Shown here: positions 23,307 through 30,416 of the stretch, piece after piece
Layout: each line of letters begins with the position of its first letter
Numbering within the stretch: position 1 is the stretch's first letter
NCBI GenBank assembly: GCA_964561605.1
Contig: CAZLQD010000031.1
Span: forward strand, 1-31,989
DNA from: JALUZX01 sp964561605
Lineage (GTDB): Bacteria > Planctomycetota > UBA1135 > JALUZX01
Length of the DNA: 31,989 nt
Direction: 5' to 3'
Notes under the pieces: model-generated
Database searches by the model: none
Seen by the model: only the letters and a program-made list of their open reading frames with translations
Told to the model about the DNA's origin: nothing
Translations under genes and position numbers: made by a program

Positions 23307-24926
23307 TCAGCGGGCGGCCTTCTTTCCTTCCTTCAGGGCCGGTGTGTCGCCCAGGACCACGGCGATGTCGTAGAAGGCCCTGGCCGCCTTGAACAGGAGA
23401 TCCCAGTCCAGGTCCTCCCTTCCGGGCCCGGGAAGGGAGAAGTCGGAACGGTCGCCGTGGAGGAAGAGGAAGGGGATCTTCCTGTCGTAGAAGGACCAGT
23501 GGTCCGCGCCGAAACTCGGGGAGCGGGCCCTGAGCGCCAGGGGGAGGCCCGCCAGGGCGGCGGCCTTTCTCGCCGCCGCCGGGAGGGCCTTGCTCCCGGG
23601 AGGATATTCCGCCACGAGGCCGCCGAAGGCCTCCTCCAGGCCCTTGCCGGGGCCCACGAGGTTGACCATGGCGAGGAAGCGGGAAAGGGGATAGGGGGGA
23701 TTCGTCACGAAGGTCCTGGATCCCGCCAGGAACTTCTCCCGGGCCGAGAAGAAGGCGAAGAGCAGGGTGTTCTTCAGGCGGGGTTTCCTCATGGAGAGGA
23801 CCCGGGCCGTCTCCAGGAGGACGGCGCACCCGGCGGCGTTGTTGTTCAATCCCGGGAGGACGACGGGCTTTCCGTTTATCCGTATGGATCCCCTTCCGTC
23901 CAGGTGGGCCCCCAGGACCACAACCTTTCCCCCGGGGTCCGTGCCGGGGTAGACCGCCAGGATGTTGGCGGTCTTGCGGGACTCCCTCACCAGGTTGACC
24001 TCCATCTCCACCATCTTTCCCGGGAGGGCCTTCCCCACCCGGTGGGTGACCTCCACGCCGGGAATGGTGGGGGGGAAGGCCTGGGCGATCTGGACCCCCT
24101 CGAAGAAGGCGAGCCTTCCCTTTTCGTCCACCGAGCCCGTTCGGAACCTGCCGGAGCGGGCCGAGTACCTGGGGGGGCTGGAGCGGAAGGAGACGGCCCC
24201 CACGGCCCCCCGGGCGGCCAGGCCGGCCAGGATGGCCCCCCTCCGGAAGAGGCGGTTCCGGACCTGGAGCCTCTTCTCGTAGGGGAGGCTGTAGTAGCGG
24301 CTCCTGAGCCCCTTCCAGGCGTCCCTGTCGATTACGGCGATCTTCCCCCGCAGGTCCTTTCCTTTCAGGAAGTCCACGCCGAGTTCCGGCGAGGAGAACC
24401 CCAGGCCGACGTATACGGCTCTCCCCGAGGCCTTCCCCAGGCCGCTGTCCTGGCGGGGGACGAAATCCCTGAAGAGCCGCATGGGGGTCCCCTCCACGGC
24501 GAAGCGGATCGGTTTGCCCAGGCGGATGAAGAGGAGGGGAACGGGCTGGAAGTAATCCTCCACTCCCGGAGGGGAGGGGAGGCCCCAGGCCTTCAGGTGC
24601 CGCCGGACCATCTCGGCCGCCCTGTCGAAGCCCGGCGTCCCCGCTTCCCTGCCCTGGGTTCCCGGGCCCGCCAGGGCCCGGACGAAGGCCCGAAGGTTCG
24701 CCTTCCTCACGGCCGGGGCCCGGATGAGTTGCAAGAGCCTCCTCGGCCCGGGGCGGGCCTGCGGGGACTGGGCCGGTGCGGCGCCCGCCGCGAGGAAGAC
24801 CGCAAGGAGGGTTGGGATCGGCGGAAAAGGCAAGGCCGGACCTTTCTTGCCGGGGCCGGGGCGTCCAGGAACCAACAGCAAGAACAGGATTCTAACCCCT
24901 TCCCCGGGGCCGGGGAAGACCGGCAC
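23307..24926 (-). CDS. Exported M28-like peptidase, probably not catalytic
   Basis: 539 aa. A hydrophobic export segment (about 36-50, ending GAAPAQS) is followed by a region with a PA-domain-like insert (about 168-250, LRGKIAVIDRD and ILAGLAARGAVGAVSF). The M28 metallopeptidase fold comes next: GAHLD (H341), LNNNAAGCAVLLETARVL, NTLLFAFFSAREKFLAGS and GADHWSFYDRKIPFLF. Active M28 enzymes have Asp where this has N362, a catalytic Glu where it has R396, and a ligand Asp where it has N422. Only H341, E397 and possibly H490 remain. The frame opens at GTG 24926, immediately after the upstream gene's stop. TTG at 24833 (AAAGG upstream) is a good alternative start directly before the export segment. 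Confidence 0.8.
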   Translation of the reverse strand: MPVFPGPGEGVRILFLLLVPGRPGPGKKGPALPFPPIPTLLAVFLAAGAAPAQSPQARPGPRRLLQLIRAPAVRKANLRAFVRALAGPGTQGREAGTPGFDRAAEMVRRHLKAWGLPSPPGVEDYFQPVPLLFIRLGKPIRFAVEGTPMRLFRDFVPRQDSGLGKASGRAVYVGLGFSSPELGVDFLKGKDLRGKIAVIDRDAWKGLRSRYYSLPYEKRLQVRNRLFRRGAILAGLAARGAVGAVSFRSSPPRYSARSGRFRTGSVDEKGRLAFFEGVQIAQAFPPTIPGVEVTHRVGKALPGKMVEMEVNLVRESRKTANILAVYPGTDPGGKVVVLGAHLDGRGSIRINGKPVVLPGLNNNAAGCAVLLETARVLSMRKPRLKNTLLFAFFSAREKFLAGSRTFVTNPPYPLSRFLAMVNLVGPGKGLEEAFGGLVAEYPPGSKALPAAARKAAALAGLPLALRARSPSFGADHWSFYDRKIPFLFLHGDRSDFSLPGPGREDLDWDLLFKAARAFYDIAVVLGDTPALKEGKKAAR

Positions 24927-26582
24927 CTATTTGCCTTCCAGGATCCGGACCATCTCCTGGAAATCCTTGGTCTGGGAGGCCGTCTCCCCGGCGAATTCCG
25001 CGTCCGGGTCCTCCCTTCCCTTCTCCCTGGCCTCGAGCCAGCGGGCCCAGTTCTTCCGGAGATCCTTCACCAGGACGGGGAGGAGTCCCTTGGGCGGGGC
25101 CGGCAGGGGCAGGGCCTCCATGCACTCCAGGTAGGCCCCCTTCCTGGGGTCCTTCATGCCCCGGACCCGGTAGTTCCCCTTGGCCTCGAGGAATCCCATG
25201 AAGGGCATTCCCGGGAAGAGCCTGGACCGTTTCGTCTCCTGGTCCTTCGGAATCTCCCGGAAGCAGAGGAACCGCCAGGCCGGGGGCTCCACGATTGCCG
25301 GCCCTGGAAGGAGGAGGACCCACTCCCTTCCGGGGATCCAGGCCTCTACGGCCAGGGACGGCCGGGTAGGCCCCGGAGAAGGGGAGACGCCCGAGACGAG
25401 CCGGGCCGGGATTCCCGCGTTCCTCAGGGCCAAGGCCAGGGCCAGGGCGGGATCCCGGACCTTCCGGGCCGCTCCCGTCAGGGCGGGGAGGATCCGGGCC
25501 GGCCCGGTCTTCCCCTCCAGGGTTCCCGCCAGGCGGGAAGCCTGGTCCTGGACGGAACGGAGGAGCCTGGAAGGGGTCAGGTAGGGCTTGACCTTTCCCG
25601 GGAACTTGGGTCTCTTCCCCAGGCTCTCGGGAAGGGGGCCTCCCGGCGGGCCCGCCAGGACCAGGACCTTGGTCTCCATGTCGATCTTGACCTTCTCTCC
25701 CGCCTTCATGGGGAAGATCCGCAGTTCCAGGAAGGGAGGGCTCTTCCTGCCCCATTTGCGGAAGACCTTGATGGATCGAATCCCGTCGGCCGGCATGGAT
25801 TCCACCTTGAAGTAGAAGGGCAGTTGGCCCTTTCTCACGGCGGGCAGGGCCACGTACAGGCGGCCCTGTTTCTCCTCCTTGAGGGCCCGCATCTCCAGGC
25901 TGTAGCGGACCAGGAAGACTCCGTTCTTTCCCCGGCCTCCTTTACGGGCCGAAGGAACGGGGGCCCGGGAGGAGGATCCTTCCTCCCCTCCGCCGGAGGA
26001 CCCGGAGGGAAGGTTCCCCGGGGCCGAACCGGGCACGAGGAGGAAGTTGTCGAAGTAGGCCTTCCCCTTTCCCTCCAGGACGGCGGAGACCTGGAGGAGG
26101 TCGGCCTCCTTGGGGACCTGGAAGGTCAGGACCAGCCTCTTCCAGGGGGTGTCGCCCGAGAGGGGGTGGGCCCACCGGGTGGTGGCGGCCGAGAGGAAGC
26201 GGATTCCCTTCTTGGCGGCAATCTGGACCCAGGCGGCGCCGGTGACCTTCTCCGTCCGGACCTGGACGGTGAGGGTCACGGGACGGCCCTTGGGAATACC
26301 GTCCTTGACGTTTTGATACCACTCCCGCATCCCCCGGGGGACCTTGCCCTCGATGTAGAGGCAGGGCGTTCCCCCCACGCCGCCCTTGGGGTCCACGCCC
26401 AGGGAGACCACGTTCTTCCCGTAGAGGGGATGGTTCCAGGGCCAGGGCAGGGCCTTGGCGAAGTCCCCGTTCTGGAGCAACTGCTGGGCCCCGCAGGGGG
26501 GGGCCTGGAGGAAGAGGGCGAAGAGGAGGAGGGCCGGGACCGGCGAGGTCCGGGCCGCCCGGGGGGATCGTTCGTCTTTCAT
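24927..26582 (-). CDS. Exported protein with CBM-like and inactive transglutaminase-like domains
   Basis: 551 aa. Signal peptide at about 1-33. The segment from about 34 to 185 begins LLQNGDFAKALPWPW and ends KAYFDNFLLVPGS, the pattern of galactose-binding/CBM4_9-like beta-sandwich domains. A Gly/Ser linker (about 186-220) leads to a beta-rich region. A transglutaminase-like stretch follows at about 376-428 (ALALALRNAGIPARLVSG, then VEAWIPGREWVLLLPG). The catalytic Cys expected before that helix and the His expected before AW are both absent. ATG at 26582 with AAAGGGCAGG upstream. Its TAG stop directly abuts the GTG opening the M28-like gene, so the two are coupled. Ligand and role are unknown. 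Confidence 0.75.
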   Translation of the reverse strand: MKDERSPRAARTSPVPALLLFALFLQAPPCGAQQLLQNGDFAKALPWPWNHPLYGKNVVSLGVDPKGGVGGTPCLYIEGKVPRGMREWYQNVKDGIPKGRPVTLTVQVRTEKVTGAAWVQIAAKKGIRFLSAATTRWAHPLSGDTPWKRLVLTFQVPKEADLLQVSAVLEGKGKAYFDNFLLVPGSAPGNLPSGSSGGGEEGSSSRAPVPSARKGGRGKNGVFLVRYSLEMRALKEEKQGRLYVALPAVRKGQLPFYFKVESMPADGIRSIKVFRKWGRKSPPFLELRIFPMKAGEKVKIDMETKVLVLAGPPGGPLPESLGKRPKFPGKVKPYLTPSRLLRSVQDQASRLAGTLEGKTGPARILPALTGAARKVRDPALALALALRNAGIPARLVSGVSPSPGPTRPSLAVEAWIPGREWVLLLPGPAIVEPPAWRFLCFREIPKDQETKRSRLFPGMPFMGFLEAKGNYRVRGMKDPRKGAYLECMEALPLPAPPKGLLPVLVKDLRKNWARWLEAREKGREDPDAEFAGETASQTKDFQEMVRILEGK

Positions 26583-26643
26583 CGTTCCTGCCCTTTGGAG
26601 ACCGACCTGGGGATAGGGGCAGGTCCGATTCTAGGCGGGGGGG

Positions 26644-26880
26644 CTAGTCTTTGGGAGCGGCAAGGCCTCCCCCCAAAAGACAGGCGGCGCAGAGGGCGGC
26701 TCCCGTCCAGGCCATGAGCTGGCCCAGGGAAATGGTGGTGGTGTAGATCCGGCTCCAGAGCCAGGCGTCGCCGAACCAGGAGAGGACGTGCCCCGCTGCG
26801 TAGAGGCCCAGTCCGCCCAGGAAGGCCGCCTTGGGAAGCCCAGGAGTCTCCGCCCAGATCTCGTCGATTCGTTTGGCCAT
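26644..26880 (-). CDS. Small membrane protein, unknown function
   Basis: 78 aa with two likely membrane helices (about 19-38 and 49-72; the second reads SLGQLMAWTGAALCAACLLG). The N-terminus MAKRIDEIWAETPGLPKA is soluble and charged. The ATG at 26880 was chosen because GGGAGGA lies nine bases upstream; the frame further upstream is open but basic and low-complexity. It is divergent from tpiA and lies 61 bp before the CBM/transglutaminase-like gene on the same strand, so it may be the first gene of that group. I recognise no family. Confidence 0.7.
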   Translation of the reverse strand: MAKRIDEIWAETPGLPKAAFLGGLGLYAAGHVLSWFGDAWLWSRIYTTTISLGQLMAWTGAALCAACLLGGGLAAPKD

Positions 26881-27003
26881 GGTCGTCCTCCCTCGCTGTT
26901 GCCTTCCTCCCCTTTTTCTTCCTCTTTTTCCCTTCCGGGAGGGCTGGAAGCAAGGTCCATTCCCCTCCCTCCTTCCAGGCCGGGGGGGCCCGGGCAATCC
27001 TGA

Positions 27004-27032
27004 TTGACAGGAGGGGGGGAAACGCCTAAGTT
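27004..27032 (+). promoter_or_regulatory. Candidate sigma-70 promoter of the tpiA operon
   Basis: A perfect -35 TTGACA (27004-27009) is followed after exactly 17 bases by TAAGTT (27027-27032), which matches TATAAT at positions 1, 2 and 6. It lies 51 bases before the tpiA start in a 202-bp divergent gap. A 12-bp perfect palindrome (27028-27039) overlaps the -10 and the expected start of transcription. Confidence 0.55.
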
Positions 27033-27039
27033 GCAACTT
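27028..27039. repeat. Perfect 12-bp palindrome over the tpiA promoter
   Basis: AAGTTGCAACTT reads identically on both strands and covers the candidate -10 and initiation region. That placement is typical of a repressor operator. It stands out as AT-rich in GC-rich surroundings. Confidence 0.55.
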
Positions 27040-27082
27040 TCCAAGTGGTTCCCCCTCCGAACCGGGGGGAAGGAGTGGAACG

Positions 27083-27853
27083 GTGGCGGATTTTTCTGGC
27101 CGGAAACCTTACATCGCCGGCAACTGGAAGATGAACCTGGACCGGATGACGGCCCTGGACCTGGTGAAGACCATCAAGGGCCGTCTCGGGGATGGAGACG
27201 ACCGGGAAGTGGCCGTCTTCCCCAGCTTCGTGTACCTTGCCGACGTAGTCGCCGTGGCCCAGGGATCCCCTTTGGGGGTGGGCGCCCAGAACCTCCATCA
27301 CGAGGACCAGGGGGCCTTCACAGGGGAGGTGTCGGCTCCCATGCTCCGGGACGTGGGGGCCACCAGGGTCCTGGTCGGGCACTCCGAGAGGAGGCACATC
27401 TTCAAGGAGCCCAACGACGTGATGGGCCTCAAGGTCCAGGCCGCCCTGAAGGCCGACATCCTTCCCATCCTCTGCGTGGGGGAGACCCTGGAGGAGAGGA
27501 AGGCCGGGAGGACCAGGCAGGTGGTGGACAAGCAGCTCAAGGCCGGCCTTTCGGGTCTTCGGCCCGAGCAGGCCTCCAGGGTGACCATCGCCTACGAGCC
27601 GGTCTGGGCCATCGGGACGGGAGTGAACGCCACGCCCGAGCAGGCGGGGGAGGTACACGCCTTCATTCGTGGTAGACTCAAGGATTCTTTCGGCCCCGAA
27701 GCGGCTTCGACCATCCGGATCCTCTATGGAGGGAGCGTCAAGCCGGACAATGTGAAAGACCTGATGGCCGTGGAGGAGGTGGACGGAGTGCTGGTGGGTG
27801 GGGCCAGCCTGAAGCCCGACCTCTTCCTGCCCATCATCGAGTACGACCGCTGA
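27083..27853 (+). CDS. tpiA: Triosephosphate isomerase
   Basis: Interconverts glyceraldehyde-3-phosphate and dihydroxyacetone phosphate in glycolysis/gluconeogenesis. 256 aa, normal length, single TIM barrel. All active-site elements are visible: GNWKMN (N14, K16), the catalytic His in VGHSERR (H100), the catalytic Glu in AYEPVWAIGTG (E172, with the mobile loop) and the phosphate-binding ILYGGSVKPDN and GVLVGGASL. Start GTG at 27083 with AAGGAG upstream. In the leader, TTCCCCC (27049-27055) can pair with GGGGGAA (27065-27071) next to the ribosome site. First gene of the operon tpiA-secG-yicC-gmk-coaC. Confidence 0.98.
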   Translation: MADFSGRKPYIAGNWKMNLDRMTALDLVKTIKGRLGDGDDREVAVFPSFVYLADVVAVAQGSPLGVGAQNLHHEDQGAFTGEVSAPMLRDVGATRVLVGHSERRHIFKEPNDVMGLKVQAALKADILPILCVGETLEERKAGRTRQVVDKQLKAGLSGLRPEQASRVTIAYEPVWAIGTGVNATPEQAGEVHAFIRGRLKDSFGPEAASTIRILYGGSVKPDNVKDLMAVEEVDGVLVGGASLKPDLFLPIIEYDR

Positions 27854-27855
27854 GA

Positions 27856-27874
27856 TACCGCCGGGAAGGCGGTA
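27856..27874 (+). other. Hairpin between tpiA and secG
   Basis: TACCGCC (27856-27862) pairs perfectly with GGCGGTA (27868-27874) around GGGAA. It begins 3 bases after the tpiA stop and is not followed by T residues, so a processing or stabilising element is more likely than a terminator. Confidence 0.5.
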
Positions 27875-27889
27875 GGAGACGGAACACCG

Positions 27890-28231
27890 GTGTTTTTCTT
27901 CAAGATCCTGGAATTTCTTCTTTGGGCGGCCTTCTTCGTGTCGGCCTTCGTCCTGATCGTGGTGATCCTGCTCCAGGAGAGCAAGGGCGGCGGACTGGGC
28001 GAGGCCTTCGGCGGCGTGGGAGCCGAGACCTTCGGCGTCCGGCCGGGGGGAATCAACAAGTTCACCTTCGCCATCGCGGCGGTCTTCATCCTCTCGGCGG
28101 TCTTCATCCACCCCGTGGGCAGGCTGGCCCGGTCCGTGACGAGACTCCCCAAGAAAGCGGCCGCCCCGGGGCCGGTCCAGCCGGGAGGAGGAGCGCCCCA
28201 GGCTCCTTCCTCCGGCCAGGGAGGAAAGTAG
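27890..28231 (+). CDS. secG: Preprotein translocase subunit SecG
   Basis: Small inner-membrane partner of SecY/SecE that assists protein export; 113 aa. Two helices (about 4-28 and 59-77) are joined by the SecG loop LLQESKGGGLGEAFGG, the family hallmark. A Pro/Gly-rich C-terminal tail follows (about 85-113). GTG start at 27890 with TAGGAG about eleven bases upstream. tpiA-secG adjacency is common in bacteria and supports the call. Confidence 0.95.
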   Translation: MFFFKILEFLLWAAFFVSAFVLIVVILLQESKGGGLGEAFGGVGAETFGVRPGGINKFTFAIAAVFILSAVFIHPVGRLARSVTRLPKKAAAPGPVQPGGGAPQAPSSGQGGK

Positions 28232-28247
28232 GCCGGGGGCCTCTCCC

Positions 28248-29144
28248 TTGGCGGCCCGCCGGAAGGGGATCCGGAGCATGACCGGTTTCGGCGCCGGGCG
28301 CCGGACCGGGAAGGGCTTCGGCCTGGACCTGGAAGTCCGGGCGGTGAACCACCGCTTCCTCCAGGTGAAGATCCGCGTCCCCCGGGAGGCGGCCTACCTG
28401 GAAGGCCCCCTGGAGGAAGGGGTCCGCAAGAGGGTCCGCCGGGGCTCCCTGACCTTGCGGGTGGACCTGGAGAGGACGGCCCCTCCCGGAACCCTGCTGG
28501 ACCGGGAATACCTGGCCTCCTACGTGAAGGAACTGAAGGGCCTGGAGAAGGAGCTGGGCATTCCGGCGGGGCTGGACCTGGCCCGCCTCGTGGAGTTGCC
28601 CGGGGTGGTCCTGGAATCCCAGGGGCCCGATCCCAGGGAGGTCCGGAAGAAGGCCCTCCAGGCCTTGGGGGAGGCCCTGGACCAGTTGGAGGAGATGCGC
28701 CTTCGCGAGGGGGCCGCCCTGGTGGCCGACATGGAGAAGAGAAGGGCCCGCATGGGGAGGCTCCTGGGGAGGATCCGGAAGCTGGCCCCCCAGGTCCAGG
28801 AGAAGGCCCGGAAGCGCCTGGCGGGAAGGCTGGAAGAGGTCCTTGCCCCCTTCCTGGAAGGGAAGGAACAGGGCGACCGGGTCTACCAGGAGGCGGCCTT
28901 CCTCCTGGAGAAGATGGATTTCACCGAGGAGGTGGTCCGCCTGGAGAGCCACCTCGCCCAGTGGGAGCACCTCGTGGAAAAGGGCGGCGAGGTGGGGAAG
29001 CGCCTGGAATTCCTCCTCCAAGAAATGGGGCGGGAGATCAACACCTTGGGGACCAAGGCGGGCGATGTGGGGATCGCCCACCTGGTGGTGGAGCTCAAGG
29101 CGGAAGCGGAGAAACTCAAGGAGCAGGTCCAGAACCTGGAGTAG
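28248..29144 (+). CDS. yicC: YicC-family endoribonuclease-like protein
   Basis: 298 aa, usual length. It starts with the family signature IRSMTGFG and continues DLEVRAVNHRFLQVKIRVPR. The C-terminus has the conserved block LLQEMGREINTLGTKAGDVG, here FLLQEMGREINTLGTKAGD then IAHLVVELKAEAEKLKEQVQ. YicC proteins have been linked to RNA degradation (YicC in E. coli, YloC in Bacillus). The start is TTG at 28248, which keeps the conserved IRS before MTGFG; the ATG at 28278 (GGAAGGGG upstream) is possible but would remove it. The gap to gmk is 4 bp. Confidence 0.92.
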   Translation: MAARRKGIRSMTGFGAGRRTGKGFGLDLEVRAVNHRFLQVKIRVPREAAYLEGPLEEGVRKRVRRGSLTLRVDLERTAPPGTLLDREYLASYVKELKGLEKELGIPAGLDLARLVELPGVVLESQGPDPREVRKKALQALGEALDQLEEMRLREGAALVADMEKRRARMGRLLGRIRKLAPQVQEKARKRLAGRLEEVLAPFLEGKEQGDRVYQEAAFLLEKMDFTEEVVRLESHLAQWEHLVEKGGEVGKRLEFLLQEMGREINTLGTKAGDVGIAHLVVELKAEAEKLKEQVQNLE

Positions 29145-29148
29145 ACCT

Positions 29149-29733
29149 TTGCCTGAAACCTCCCGTGGAATTCTGGGGGTGATCTCCGGTCCTTCCGGAT
29201 CGGGGAAGACCTCCATCTGCAGGGCCCTGGCCCGGGACCCCCGGGTCTTCTTCTCCGTCTCCGCCACGACACGGCCCAGACGGCCCGGGGAGGTGGAGGG
29301 GCGGGACTACATCTTCCTCCCGGAGGAGACCTTCCTCTCCATGGTGGAGAGGGGCGAGTTCCTCGAGTGGGCCCAGTACAACGGCAGGTATTACGGGACA
29401 CCCAGGAAACCCGTGGAGGAGGGCCTCCGGGAGGGGAAGACGGTCCTTTTGGAGATCGAGCTCCAGGGGGCGACCAAGCTGAGGGAGGCCGGCGTGGAGG
29501 GGATCTACGTGTTCATCGAGCCCCCTTCCATGGAGGTTCTCGAGGAAAGGCTCCGGAAGCGGGGGACCGAAACCGAAGAGGAGATCCGGAAGAGGCTGGG
29601 GATCGCCCGCCGGGAGTGGGAGGAGGCCCGCAGGGGCCGGGTCTACGACCACTTCGTCCGCAACGACGACCTGGCAAGGGCGGTGGAGGAGGTGCGGGCA
29701 CTCCTGGGGCTCTCCGGGGAGGGGGACGGATGA
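29149..29733 (+). CDS. gmk: Guanylate kinase
   Basis: Phosphorylates GMP to GDP with ATP in purine nucleotide metabolism; 194 aa. P-loop GPSGSGKTSICRAL near residue 13. The GMP-binding domain is present as SVSATTRPRRPGEVEGRDYI, then EFLEWAQYNGRYYGTP. Also VLLEIELQGATKLREAGVEG and the lid-like ERLRKRGTETEEEIRKRL. The start is TTG at 29149, with GGAG seven bases upstream across the yicC stop; there is no alternative start before the P-loop. The stop overlaps the next ATG (ATGA at 29730). No rpoZ (omega) gene separates gmk from coaC, although that is the common arrangement. Confidence 0.95.
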   Translation: MPETSRGILGVISGPSGSGKTSICRALARDPRVFFSVSATTRPRRPGEVEGRDYIFLPEETFLSMVERGEFLEWAQYNGRYYGTPRKPVEEGLREGKTVLLEIELQGATKLREAGVEGIYVFIEPPSMEVLEERLRKRGTETEEEIRKRLGIARREWEEARRGRVYDHFVRNDDLARAVEEVRALLGLSGEGDG

Positions 29734-30260
29734 AGGAGAAGAGAATCCTTCTCGGCGTATCCGCCGGGATCGCCGCCTACAAGTCGGTGGCCCTGGCGTC
29801 CCTCCTGGCCCGCCGGGGCGCTTCGGTCCGGGTGATCCTGACCCCGGCGGCGGCCCGTTTCGTGACCCCCCTGTCCTTCCAGGGGGTCACCCGGGGGCCC
29901 GTCCTGGTGGAATCCCTCTCCTTTGCGGAAGACGGAGTGGGGGCCCACGTCTCCTGGGGCCGGTGGGCCCAGGTCACCCTGGTCGCTCCCGCCACGGCGG
30001 ACCTCCTGGCCAGGATGGCCGCCGGGATGGCCGACGACCTTCTTTCCGCCACGTTGCTTTGCGTGAGGGGAAGGAGGATCCTGGCCCCCGCCATGAACCA
30101 GCTCATGTGGGAGAACCCCCTGGTCCAGAAGAACGTGGCCGCCCTGGAGGCGGCGGGCTGGGAGATCGCCGGTCCGGCACGGGGGAGGCTCGCCGACGGG
30201 GACGAGGGTCCCGGGAGGATGGTGGAGCCGGAAGAATTGGCCGCCCTCGTCCTGGATTGA
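29730..30260 (+). CDS. coaC: CoaC-type flavoprotein (phosphopantothenoylcysteine decarboxylase-like)
   Basis: Predicted FMN enzyme of coenzyme A synthesis: decarboxylates phosphopantothenoylcysteine. 176 aa covers only the CoaC half of the usual CoaBC fusion; no CoaB follows here. Visible features are GVSAGIAAYKS (residues 9-19, FMN binding), the catalytic His H73 (AHVSWGRWAQ), APATADLLARMAAGMADDLL and PAMN with N123. The clamp, normally ACGxxGxGRM, reads ADGDEGPGRM, so the Cys equivalent to E. coli C158 is D156. That Cys helps reduce the enethiol intermediate in known enzymes, so activity may differ. ATG overlaps gmk by 4 bp. Confidence 0.85.
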   Translation: MKEKRILLGVSAGIAAYKSVALASLLARRGASVRVILTPAAARFVTPLSFQGVTRGPVLVESLSFAEDGVGAHVSWGRWAQVTLVAPATADLLARMAAGMADDLLSATLLCVRGRRILAPAMNQLMWENPLVQKNVAALEAAGWEIAGPARGRLADGDEGPGRMVEPEELAALVLD

Positions 30261-30319
30261 AGGCCCGGCCTTTCCCCGGGCGTCTCCCTTCTTCCCCTTC
30301 CCAGGGAGGTTTCCCGCCG

Positions 30320-30356
30320 CCGCCTCGATGCGGAACAGGAGGCGGGCCCCTTTTTT
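30320..30356 (+). terminator. Intrinsic terminator after coaC
   Basis: A 7-bp stem (30320-30326 with 30339-30345, 12-nt loop) is followed after five bases by T6 (30351-30356). It lies 60 bases past the coaC stop and separates the housekeeping operon from the PilZ gene. Confidence 0.5.
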
Positions 30357-30416
30357 CCCGGCCCCTCTTTGTCCCGGGCGGTCCGGGAGCCGATCAAGCA
30401 GGGGAAAGGTGAGATC

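Noticed and set aside
23457..26717. A 1086-codon plus-strand frame opposite the M28-like and transglutaminase-like genes
   Set aside because: The minus-strand genes have signal peptides, ribosome sites and recognisable folds. This frame is Gly/Arg/Glu-rich with no family pattern.
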